Origin: Niastella sp.
Lineage (GTDB): Bacteria > Bacteroidota > Bacteroidia > Chitinophagales > Chitinophagaceae
Direction of reading: 5' to 3'
NCBI GenBank assembly: GCA_017744515.1
Contig: JAGIBF010000045.1
Coordinates: 1 to 64,000 of the forward strand
DNA: 64,000 bases
The notes beneath the pieces were generated by a model. That model saw only the letters and a list, made by a program, of their open reading frames with translations. It had not been told where the DNA came from and did not search any database. The first letter of the stretch is position 1. Every line of letters starts with the position of its first letter. A program made the translations under genes and the position numbers. Shown here piece by piece: positions 18,312 through 27,300 of the stretch.

Positions 18312-19175
18312 ATGAAAAAAATTACGATCGTATGCCTGTTGGCTATTGCCAGCTGTGTTATTTCATCTTGCCACAAGCCAGATTACCCCTGCAAAAAGTA
18401 TTGCCAGATCAAAAGCATTGAAGACATCTACCAACCAAACCCTTTTACTACTACGGATCGTGTTACACGGTATGCTTACAACAGACAACGATTACTTGAT
18501 TCCCTCACTGTACGGTCGATCACGGGTACACAAATGCCCCTCAATGTAAGGATAAGCTATAACAGCCAGGGCAAACCGGTAGGTTTAGTGTGGCCAGGCG
18601 GTACCTATAAACTCATCTACCAAAGTGGACGCGTAACAAGAGTAGATCAACTGGGCACGAATGGCCAGTACCAGCTACTATATACCTTCCTGTACGATAC
18701 ACAAGGTCGCATCATAGAACGCAAGGATGCATCCAGTGCTCTGCGCTTTGAATATGATGGAACTTCCAAAAACTTCAAACGCAGGTTGGATATGCAACAC
18801 ATTCGCCCGGGCGAACCGCTGGAAATATTTATGGCCTATGAGTATACCTATGATCATAAAGTAAACCCCATGCAAACTTGGCCCAATACAGCACTGCTAC
18901 CCTTTTACTTTGACATTGTTGCAGGAGCCGGTCGCCAGTTTGAGCCTATCCCCGAAAACAATTGGGTACGCCAGAACGTAACAGCCAATTTCCGCGGAGC
19001 CCAGCTGCCATTCCGGGAATACCTGTACACCTACCAGTATGATGATGTTTATCCAATAAAATATGACCTGTTATTGTTGACCCGAAACCCATTCATATCG
19101 ATCGTTGATACCACTCGTGGTACAACCCGTTTCTTTTACGATTGTGAAGGAGAAAATAGCAGTTCAAAGTTTTGA
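18312..19175 (+). CDS. Lipoprotein with YD-like repeats, unknown function
   Basis: A 287-residue protein with a lipobox (CVISSC) after the signal peptide MKKITIVCLLAIAS. The mature part shows repeated short beta units of the type RYAYNRQRLLDSL, RISYNSQGKPVGL, FLYDTQGRIIERK and FEYDGTSKNFKRR, which resemble degenerate YD/RHS units as seen in small cell-surface lipoproteins (DUF4595-like). There is no toxin or core domain, so it is not an Rhs toxin. It is preceded by a 226-base AT-rich gap and followed by a strong hairpin terminator, which suggests a single-gene unit. Function unknown. Confidence 0.7.
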   Translation: MKKITIVCLLAIASCVISSCHKPDYPCKKYCQIKSIEDIYQPNPFTTTDRVTRYAYNRQRLLDSLTVRSITGTQMPLNVRISYNSQGKPVGLVWPGGTYKLIYQSGRVTRVDQLGTNGQYQLLYTFLYDTQGRIIERKDASSALRFEYDGTSKNFKRRLDMQHIRPGEPLEIFMAYEYTYDHKVNPMQTWPNTALLPFYFDIVAGAGRQFEPIPENNWVRQNVTANFRGAQLPFREYLYTYQYDDVYPIKYDLLLLTRNPFISIVDTTRGTTRFFYDCEGENSSSKF

Positions 19176-19206
19176 TTCCTTTTACATCGAGAGGCTTGTA
19201 TGCTTC

Positions 19207-19250
19207 GCTCTGCGAGACTTGCAATCTCTTCATGCTATTTCTCGCAGAGC
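19207..19250 (+). repeat. Perfect 11-bp inverted repeat downstream of the lipoprotein gene
   Basis: GCTCTGCGAGA (19207-19217) and TCTCGCAGAGC (19240-19250) form a hairpin with a 22-base loop. It shares its right end with the terminator hairpin that follows. Confidence 0.55.
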
Positions 19251-19276
19251 CTCTTCAAGAGGCTCTGTAGCTTTTT
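19247..19276 (+). terminator. Intrinsic terminator after the lipoprotein gene
   Basis: AGAGCCTCTT and AAGAGGCTCT form a perfect 10-bp stem around one base, or 8 bp with a five-base loop. A CTTTTTG run follows a few bases later. Confidence 0.55.
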
Positions 19277-19339
19277 GCTAACTGTTAAAACCTAAAAGCT
19301 AATACCTGATTTCCTATATTGCACCCCAAATAAGATACG

Positions 19340-20440
19340 GTGGAGCCTTTCAAGAATATTTACAACGATACCTTCTTCAACGGATTTACAGCAGTACTGA
19401 AGAAGACCCTTACGGGGTTCGACAAAAAACGCTTCCTTAAAAAAGTCTATGATGATGCCTGGGAAGGCAGAGAGCTGAAGCAGCGCATGAAGCACATTGC
19501 GCTGGTGATGCATGAGTTTATGCCTGCAAAATATGACCAGGCAACTGAAAAGATCAGGGACATCATCACTGCCCTGCGTAAAAATGGCGTCAATGGTGGA
19601 TTGGAGTACATGATCTTTACGGAGTATATAGATAACTTCGGAATCGATCATTACGATACATCTATGGAAGCCTTTGAATTCATTACACAATTTATCAGTT
19701 GTGAATTTGCCATACGACCATTTATCCTTCGTTATCCACAAAAGACAATGAAGCAAATGCTGTTATGGTCAAAACATGAGAGCCTGCATGTACGTCGTTT
19801 TGCCAGCGAAGGCTGCAGACCACGTTTGCCTTGGTCGATGGCATTGCCCTTCCTCAAAAAAGATCCTTCACCCATACTGCCAATACTGGAGAACCTTAAA
19901 GATGATCCATCGGAGTTCGTTCGCAAAAGTGTAGCCAACAACCTCAATGACATCGTAAAAGACAATCCGGATGTGGTATTGGATATCGTAAAAAGGTGGC
20001 AGGGGCACTCACCCCGTACAGATTGGATCATCAAACATGGTAGCCGCACCCTGCTGCGCAAAGCCCATCCGCAGGCGATGAGGATATTTGGGTTGGCTGT
20101 GGCAGATAAGATTGTTGTAGATAAACTAAAGCTGGAGACCAACAGCATCAATATTGGTGATGCCATGAATTTCTCCTTCACCCTCACCAATACCAGTGCC
20201 AAACCCATTAAGCTGCGGGTGGAGTATGGCATCGACTATATGAAGTCTAATGGCAAAGCCAACAGGAAACTATTCAAGATCACTGAAAATACTTACCAGC
20301 CAGGACAAGTCTATACTTTCAAACGAAACCAGTCATTTCGCAACCTCACTACTCGCAAGCATTATGCTGGACAGCATGCCCTGTCCATTGTGATCAACGG
20401 ACAGGAGTTGGCCACAAAAAAGTTTATTGTAACGGCTTGA
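19340..20440 (+). CDS. AlkC/AlkD-like HEAT-repeat DNA alkylation repair protein
   Basis: A 366-residue protein read from GTG 19340. The N-terminal about 240 residues form HEAT-like repeats (RDIITALRKNGVNGGLEYMI, ESLHVRRFASEGCRPRLPW and PSEFVRKSVANNLNDIVKD are the visible repeats, each quoted in 20 residues or fewer). The pattern RRFASEGCRPRLPW is typical of the AlkC branch of alkylpurine DNA glycosylases. The C-terminal about 110 residues form an Ig-like beta domain (NFSFTLTNTSAKPIKLRVEY), as in AlkC proteins. It would excise methylated bases in the cytoplasm. Its 3' end overlaps the convergent M48 protease gene by 17 bases. Confidence 0.85.
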   Translation: MEPFKNIYNDTFFNGFTAVLKKTLTGFDKKRFLKKVYDDAWEGRELKQRMKHIALVMHEFMPAKYDQATEKIRDIITALRKNGVNGGLEYMIFTEYIDNFGIDHYDTSMEAFEFITQFISCEFAIRPFILRYPQKTMKQMLLWSKHESLHVRRFASEGCRPRLPWSMALPFLKKDPSPILPILENLKDDPSEFVRKSVANNLNDIVKDNPDVVLDIVKRWQGHSPRTDWIIKHGSRTLLRKAHPQAMRIFGLAVADKIVVDKLKLETNSINIGDAMNFSFTLTNTSAKPIKLRVEYGIDYMKSNGKANRKLFKITENTYQPGQVYTFKRNQSFRNLTTRKHYAGQHALSIVINGQELATKKFIVTA

Positions 20441-22490
20441 TTACCGGCAAAGTTGGTGCTATCCATTGCCTCAATGCCCCCAGTTTTTGCAACTGGAGCC
20501 AGTTCCCGGTATCTGTGATAAGCTGGTATAAGCTGTTCAGTTCGTCGACCCTAAACTGTCCATCAAGCAGGTAAACATATTGCTTCTCCAAAAAAGCAGC
20601 AATGGCTGTTCGCAATGATTCATTTTGCGATAATAAACCCTGATCAGTCATTTGTACCCATACCACACGCAAGGCTTTTTGATGCACACCCTTTAAAACG
20701 TTGACCTTTTCTTCAGCGTCCGTTATGCTCAGCCCCTGGGTACTATAGATAAAATGTAGTATATCTATAGCTTTATTGGCTGGCGTTTCAAAACGGGTGC
20801 CCCATTCATGCCACTGTTGGTAGGCAGAAAGCCCGGACGGATTTTCCTGGACCAGCCAGGTAAGCAATAGTTTGTCCAGTGATTCCTGTTCCCTACGCAA
20901 AGCATCTGCTTCCGTACGCAATTGATTGGCAAGGACTGCAGCATCATTATCTGTATATTTTTGCCCGTCAAAATCAAAACTCTTGATAGTAGTTTGTTTG
21001 CTGGCAATGGCTTCCAGCAGTTGCAGATCGGCAGAAGTACTGTTTAAACGCTCTTTCAACGATCGGTGGGCAGGTGTATCGATCTGTTCCCAGGTAACCG
21101 ATTGCTCCGTGGCAGCGGAAGTAAGTAAGGCCGGGTCGGGATAATGAGCTTCGAAGAAATCTTTGTAGGTCCCAGGCAGCTCCCACAACGCTTCAGTAGC
21201 TTCTTGTTCCCGTTTGAATTCGGCATTGTCATAAAACGAAACCTCCTTCAGGTCAACCTGCGCCACGGTATAAAGATGATTAGTGAGCCTTTCCTGTAAG
21301 GCTTGCGGGGCATCGAATAATTCCCAGGCCCGTGCTTCCGAAACAGTTACTTCCAGGCCGAGTTGCTCGAGCCTCCCAGTTCTCTGCTCATTGGTGGGGT
21401 GGCTGGCCCACTGATCTTTATAATTGATCCTCGATGTACGCCGGGAAGCAGAAAAAGCATTGCTGATGACAGGGAGGTCATGACTCAAAGACAGTTCATT
21501 GTTACGGGCAGTTTGTTGCAGGATTGTAAATTGATCGGCAAACAAGTTACGTGACGCTTTTTTATTCGACAGCGCTTCATTGACTTTATTGACTGCGAAT
21601 TGATAGCTGGCATCGGCTAATTCGATACGGTATAAAGCCGTAACCAGGTTATTGCCACCTGCTACTGATGCAGCAACAGCATCAGCGTGGAATTCCATTT
21701 CACGGCTCAGGCCCAGGTACCTTTTATTCATAACCTCATACACCTGCCTTAATATCCATTGGATGCCGCGGGCAATACCTACAGTTATGGAAGCAAAGAT
21801 CGATAACAGGCCATCAAGATTGCCCCAGGCACTGAGAAAATTAGAGTAACTGTTGTTTTCAAACAACATATTATGGATCACCTGGTTCACATTATAGGTA
21901 AAGCTGCCCAACTTCATACTCCGCTGACTGAAGTGGCCAAATTCATGTGCTACCACGGCTTTGAATTCGCCCATGTTGATCGCATTTACAAGGCCAAGGC
22001 CTATTTCAAGATTTTTTCTGACCGGAAAGAACATGCTCCAGAAACTGGAATTATAAAACACACACGCATTGACTTGCGGAGAGAGAAATATCTTTTTAGC
22101 GAAAGGAGTTTGCGTCTCCCGGCTAAGCTCGCGTATGAACGCAAATAAACGTGGCTGTTCAGCTTCGGTGATCTCTACAAGTTGCGGATCGGCAGCAATA
22201 CGTTTGGCAAAAATAAACTTGATCAGGAAAAATACGAGCGATATACCTACGGCCATGAGACCAAGCCCTGCCACGATGGTGATCAGCTTGGGCATAGCGA
22301 TAATAAGCATGCCGCCGAGATAAAAACAGCCAATGGCCAGCAGCACAGCGCCAATGACCAGTAAGATATACACCACAAAAAATAAGATAATAGTAGAGAC
22401 TACGGCTGCTACTTCTTTTTTGAATTGATCGGAAGGCGCAATACTTACACGATCAGCGTTGAGCGGTTTGGGTGGGTAGGGGAAATTCAT
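20424..22490 (-). CDS. M48-family membrane zinc metallopeptidase
   Basis: A 688-residue integral membrane protease. Two or three helices lie near residues 27-95 (VVSTIILFFVVYILLVIGAV, then MLIIAMPKLITIVAGLGLMA). The zinc motif is HEFGH (H182, E183, H186), and the third ligand is probably E266 in EMEFHADAVAA, the M48 ExxxD signature. The C-terminal about 350 residues are charged and helical, with no domain I recognise, and make the protein longer than HtpX or Oma1. M48 enzymes degrade misfolded membrane proteins. It is convergent with the AlkC-like gene and divergent from the membrane protein gene at 22607. Confidence 0.85.
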   Translation of the reverse strand: MNFPYPPKPLNADRVSIAPSDQFKKEVAAVVSTIILFFVVYILLVIGAVLLAIGCFYLGGMLIIAMPKLITIVAGLGLMAVGISLVFFLIKFIFAKRIAADPQLVEITEAEQPRLFAFIRELSRETQTPFAKKIFLSPQVNACVFYNSSFWSMFFPVRKNLEIGLGLVNAINMGEFKAVVAHEFGHFSQRSMKLGSFTYNVNQVIHNMLFENNSYSNFLSAWGNLDGLLSIFASITVGIARGIQWILRQVYEVMNKRYLGLSREMEFHADAVAASVAGGNNLVTALYRIELADASYQFAVNKVNEALSNKKASRNLFADQFTILQQTARNNELSLSHDLPVISNAFSASRRTSRINYKDQWASHPTNEQRTGRLEQLGLEVTVSEARAWELFDAPQALQERLTNHLYTVAQVDLKEVSFYDNAEFKREQEATEALWELPGTYKDFFEAHYPDPALLTSAATEQSVTWEQIDTPAHRSLKERLNSTSADLQLLEAIASKQTTIKSFDFDGQKYTDNDAAVLANQLRTEADALRREQESLDKLLLTWLVQENPSGLSAYQQWHEWGTRFETPANKAIDILHFIYSTQGLSITDAEEKVNVLKGVHQKALRVVWVQMTDQGLLSQNESLRTAIAAFLEKQYVYLLDGQFRVDELNSLYQLITDTGNWLQLQKLGALRQWIAPTLPVIKPLQ

Positions 22491-22606
22491 ATAAGGGTAA
22501 ATGTGGATTCAATATTAGCCGATTTTTCCCCATTTGCCAAAAGCGGAGAATTAACCCTAAATTAGCTCTGGCAGATGCTATCCCTCATCTGCTAAAACCC
22601 ACATCG

Positions 22607-23269
22607 TTGAAAAAAGTTCCACTTCATAAAGCCTTTCTGCTCACGCCCTTTATCGGGTTCTGTATTTTTATCATCATGTACATAGTGGCAGCTTCACTGT
22701 ACCCGGGCGGTTCCGATGAAGATAAAAACGCCAAAGGCTTTAGCCTGCTGCACAACTACTGGTGCGAACTATTGAGCAACCGGGCTGCCAATGGAGAATA
22801 CAATCCCGGCGGGCAGGTAGCCATCTGGGCAATGGGGATACTTTGCATAGCATTAGCTGTTTTCTGGTGGATCACTCCAGGACTGTTCAAACCCAGCCGT
22901 TGGTATACCATCTGCATTGGCTATGCAGGTATACTGGCCATGCTTATTACGCCATTCCTTTCTACAAAATACCATGACCTGGTCATCAATTTGGCCAGCA
23001 TACCGGGCATAACAGCCATGATCACAACATTCATTGCCCTTTATAAGAACAGGTGGTACAAGCTGTTTGCATTTGGAATATTTTGTTTAATGTTGATAGG
23101 TCTCAACAACTATGTTTATTACACTGGCTATTGGCTCTATACCTTACCTGTCTTACAAAAGGTCACCTTTCTACTTGTCATGACCTGGATGAGTATTATC
23201 ACCTGGTTGATTTATCTTACTCCTCTCCGCTATTCTTCATCTTCATCAACAAAGTATAAGCATTCTTGA
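22607..23269 (+). CDS. Six-helix integral membrane protein, family not recognised
   Basis: About 220 residues from TTG 22607 (KKVPLHKAFLLTPFIGF). A longer frame from 22472 would overlap the start of the divergent M48 gene and adds non-membrane residues, so the later start is preferred. Six hydrophobic segments are visible, including FIGFCIFIIMYIVAASL, AIWAMGILCIALAVFWW, YTICIGYAGILAMLITPF and FLLVMTWMSIITWLIYL. The loop after helix 1 holds YPGGS and HNYWCELL. It resembles uncharacterised DUF998-like proteins, but this is only an impression. Its 3' end overlaps the convergent adaptor gene by 53 bases. Confidence 0.6.
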   Translation: MKKVPLHKAFLLTPFIGFCIFIIMYIVAASLYPGGSDEDKNAKGFSLLHNYWCELLSNRAANGEYNPGGQVAIWAMGILCIALAVFWWITPGLFKPSRWYTICIGYAGILAMLITPFLSTKYHDLVINLASIPGITAMITTFIALYKNRWYKLFAFGIFCLMLIGLNNYVYYTGYWLYTLPVLQKVTFLLVMTWMSIITWLIYLTPLRYSSSSSTKYKHS

Positions 23270-24362
23270 TCACAACATTCCCGTCCGGCAACGCACTCTT
23301 GATCTCTGTAAACCCATCGGTAGCTACGCCTGTTTCAACCGGTAGCAATTTATATTGATTATTACCTTGTTCACTGAACACATAATACCGGTTGTTCCAT
23401 TTCACAATAGCCTCTTCCGGTACAGCTGTTACTTTGGTATTGTTCAGCTCAATGGCAGCATTCATAAACATACCAGGCATTAGGCCTTTGGTGCCATGTT
23501 CCAGGTGGCAATGCACTTCTGCAGCGCGTTCTTCATCGATAGAAGGCGTAATAAGGCTCACGGTAGCAGCATACTTTTTTTCAGGGTTACTATTGGTATA
23601 ACAAGTGAGCTTTTGTCCGATAGCAAGATTGGCAGCATTGTTCTCAAACACGGTAAGGCTGAGGTGCAGGTCATCCGGACTGATCAGTTCAAACAACACA
23701 TCGGTAGGACTTACATACTTGCCGGTATTCACATTTACCTTACTCACAAACCCGCTGATCGGTGCATAAAGATGAATGCTCCGGGAAATATTGTTTTCGT
23801 TCAGCCCTTCAGGATTGATGCCGATCAGGCGCAGTTTCTCAGCCAGTGAACGCAACAATATTTTCTGGCTTTCAAACTCACTGCGCGATTGCTGGTACAC
23901 TTTGTCGCTCACAGCTTTGGTAGCATTCAACCCTTCTTGCCGGGTGAAGTCTGCCTGTGCGAAAGCCAGCCGGCTTTTGGCAGTAAGATAGTCCTGCTGA
24001 AGCTGAATATATTGTTGATCCTCCAGCGTGGCCAGGATAGCCCCCTTGCTTATTTTAGCGCCAGGCAGTAGCGTAGCCTTCTTCACATAGCCCCCCAGTG
24101 GCACGCTGATGGACACGATATTTTGCGGCGGCACATCTACCACACCGCTTACCTGTAGAGTTGTATGCATGGGCCTTGCTTCCACTTTACCCGTTACGAT
24201 ACCGGCATTGCTGGCCTGTACAGCTGTGAGCGTTACGACGTCCTCCTGCACTTTCAGCGAGTCGCTTGATGGGGCAGCCGCTGTAGGAGCAGGTTGATCC
24301 TTACATTGAGAGAGTAGGATGATAAAAACAAGCGCTGATATTATTCGTTGTATCATGATCAT
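23217..24362 (-). CDS. CusB/CzcB-type periplasmic adaptor of a heavy-metal RND pump
   Basis: A 381-residue lipoprotein (lipobox LLSQC) that links the inner-membrane pump to the outer-membrane channel. The order is a membrane-proximal start (VVDVPPQNIVSISVPLGGYV), a lipoyl-like half (GAKISKGAILATLED), an alpha-hairpin with coiled-coil character (about residues 120-185), the second lipoyl half (IHLYAPISGFVSKVNVNTGK) and beta-barrel and C-terminal domains. Its gene follows the pump gene after 11 bases on the same strand, so it is the last gene of the metal-efflux operon. Cu(I)/Ag(I) or Co/Zn/Cd cannot be told apart: the N-terminal Met-rich metal site of CusB is not evident. Confidence 0.9.
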   Translation of the reverse strand: MIMIQRIISALVFIILLSQCKDQPAPTAAAPSSDSLKVQEDVVTLTAVQASNAGIVTGKVEARPMHTTLQVSGVVDVPPQNIVSISVPLGGYVKKATLLPGAKISKGAILATLEDQQYIQLQQDYLTAKSRLAFAQADFTRQEGLNATKAVSDKVYQQSRSEFESQKILLRSLAEKLRLIGINPEGLNENNISRSIHLYAPISGFVSKVNVNTGKYVSPTDVLFELISPDDLHLSLTVFENNAANLAIGQKLTCYTNSNPEKKYAATVSLITPSIDEERAAEVHCHLEHGTKGLMPGMFMNAAIELNNTKVTAVPEEAIVKWNNRYYVFSEQGNNQYKLLPVETGVATDGFTEIKSALPDGNVVIKNAYTLLMKMKNSGEE

Positions 24363-24373
24363 TCTTTTTTAAC

Positions 24374-27300
24374 TTAATTCGAAGCAGTTAATTTTTCAAT
24401 TTCAAAAGCAGCGTCATTCCGTTCCTGCACGGCGTTAAAATATTCACTGCGTATTTGCAAAGCCTGATTCACTAGGATCACCCAGTCGAGATAACCGGTT
24501 TCGCCGGCCTGCAGCCGTTGCGTAGCAGTATGAATAATGGTGTTGGCATTTGGCAACAGCGTTTGCTGGTAGTCCACCACGAGTTGACTCCTTTGCAGGT
24601 ATACCTGCGTAGCTGCCTCCAGGCTGGCGTTGAGTTGTTGACGCGCAGCGGCCGTTTCCTGCATTCGCTGACTAACCTGAATGTCGGCAGCCTTGATCCG
24701 GGAACGTTGAGCCCCGGAAAAAAGCGGAATACCTACAGCCACATTTACAGAAGAGAAACGTTTGCTGCCACCGAAGTACATTTCATCCCGCTGTTTGCTC
24801 GTCTGCCAGCCAATGATAGAAGAATTGTTATACCCTGCACTGAAACTGGGCAGCAGCTTGCTTTTCTCCAGTTTATGCTGTTCTGCAGCAAGTGCAGCTT
24901 GCTGTTCGTGCAATTGCACAGTAGGGGTGGAAGATACGAGGCTGGTATCGGGAATAATTGCCAAGGCATATAAAGCGGTATCTGCTATTGGCTCGGGCTT
25001 ATAAGCACTGTTGATTAATAACCTGAGCTGTGTTTGCAGCACCTGGTGGTCGGTGGCCAGCAGGCGCAATTGACTGCCGATCTGCTTACGTTGGTTTTCG
25101 ATGGTGGTTTTCTCCAATACATCGATATCCCCGGCCTGAAAACGTTGTTGCGATTTTTGCAGCAGGTTGCTATACATACTATCCGCTTCCTGCAACAACC
25201 GGCGCTTTTCCTGCAAAACCAGCATTTCATAAAATACCTGCTTTACGGTTGCTTTCAGTATTACCACTTGCTGTTGGCGATTGGTCTCGCTGATCAGCAC
25301 ATGCGTCTTATTAATGCTGCGCTGGTGCTTATACACACTGGGAAATTGTATACTTTGCGAAAAGGAAAACCGGTTGTCGTTAGCCAGACTATTGAACCGG
25401 CCATATTCCACGTCCAGGGCAGTTTTCTCCAGGTCGAAGCTGCTTTTCTGCAAAGCCCTGTAATAAGCGATCTCTGTACCAGCTACCTGCAGGCGCTGAT
25501 TATTCTTTAAAGCACTGTCGATGGCCGCAGACAATGTAATAGGTTGCTGAGCTTGTACAGCAGTTGCGCTCAACAGTAACACCACCACAGTGACGGCAAC
25601 TGGCCGGCGTACCTTGAAATACCGGAAACCCTTTTCAAAAACGATATACAATACAGGCAGCAGGAAAAGCGTAAGCAGCGTGGAGATCATCAACCCGCCG
25701 ATCACTACTGTAGCCAGGGGCTTCTGCACTTCACCACCGGCACCCGTACTGATAGCCATAGGAATGAATCCAAGAGAAGGCACGAGAGCCGTCATCAATA
25801 CTGCCCGCAATTTCGATTTGGTAGCATGGATCACGATACGCCGCACGTCATGCCAGCCCTCGTGTTTCAACCGGTTGAACTCACTTACCAGTAAAATACC
25901 ATTCAGTACAGCCACACCAAATAGCGCAATAAAACCCACACCGGCAGAAATGCTGAAAGGCATATCACGCATCCACAAAGCCACTATACCACCAATAGCA
26001 GAAAGAGGAATGGCGGTATAGATCAATAAACCTTGCTTGATGGAGCTGAAAGCAAAATACAGGAGCAGGAAAATAAGCAGCAATGCCACCGGCACCACAA
26101 TGCTCAGCCTTTCTTTGGCAGCATTCATATTCTCAAAAGAACCGCCATAAGAAATAGTGTACTCTTTGGGCAGGTTGAGTTGCACTTGCACTTTTTGCTG
26201 CAGCTCCTGCACAATGGATTGCACATCACGTCCGTTTACGTTGAACCCTACAATGATGCGGCGACGCGTGTTCTCACGCTGTACCTGGTTCACACCTTCA
26301 GTTTCTTCAATAGTAGCTACCATAGACAATGGAATTTGAGTACCTTGTTTAGTGGGCACCAACAGGTTTTGAATATCAGTCATGTTCTTACGCGCATCAC
26401 CGGCAAGGCGCACCACCATATCAAACCGCTTTTCACCCTCATACACCTGCCCGGCTGTTTGACCGGCAAAAGCAGTATTCACCACGCGGTTGATATCACT
26501 TACATTCAGTCCATACTTGGCCATGCCATCACGATTGTACTTAATAACCACCTGCGGCATGCCAGTCACCGTTTCTTCATAAATATTGATAGCCCCCTGC
26601 ACACTTTGAATGATCCCATTCAGCCGGTGCGCATAAGCAGCCAAAGTGTCCAGGTTCTCCCCGAATATCTTGCACACGATATCCTGCCGGGCGCCCGTCA
26701 TGAGTTCATTGAAGCGCATCTGCACCGGGAATTGAAAACTTACCGTAATGCCGGGCACAGCTTCCAATGCAGAGGTCATCTTGGCGCTTAACTCAGGAAA
26801 TGTTTTTGCCGAGGTCCATGCCTTCTTGGGCTTCAGTACCACGATCATATCACCAGCTTCAAAAGGCATCGGGTCAGTGGGAATTTCAGAACTACCGATC
26901 TTGGTAACCACTTTCTCTACTTCCGGAAATTCCTTCAGCAATATTTTCGAAGCCTGTTGTGTGGAGTGGATGGTGTTATTCAGGTTACTGCCGGTCAGCA
27001 ACCTTGTTTCCACGGCAAAATCACCCTCTTCCAGTTGAGGAATGAACTCGCCACCCATGCGGCTGAGGATCATAACAGCGCCAATGAACAGCGTCAGTGT
27101 AACAGCTATGATAGATTTGGGATAGCGCAGTAATCGGCCCAGCATGGGTTGATACCGGCGCTCCAGCCAGCTCATCAACCGGTCGGTGATAGTACGCTTA
27201 TGATTGAGCTTTTTACTCAGGCATAGTGCTGCCATCATGGGCACATACGTTACGGACAATAGAAATGCACCAAGGATGGCAAATGCAATGGTAATAGCCA

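Noticed and set aside
18312..19175. Rhs or YD-repeat toxin
   Set aside because: Only short degenerate units are present, with no core or toxin domain and a length of 287 residues; it is a small lipoprotein.
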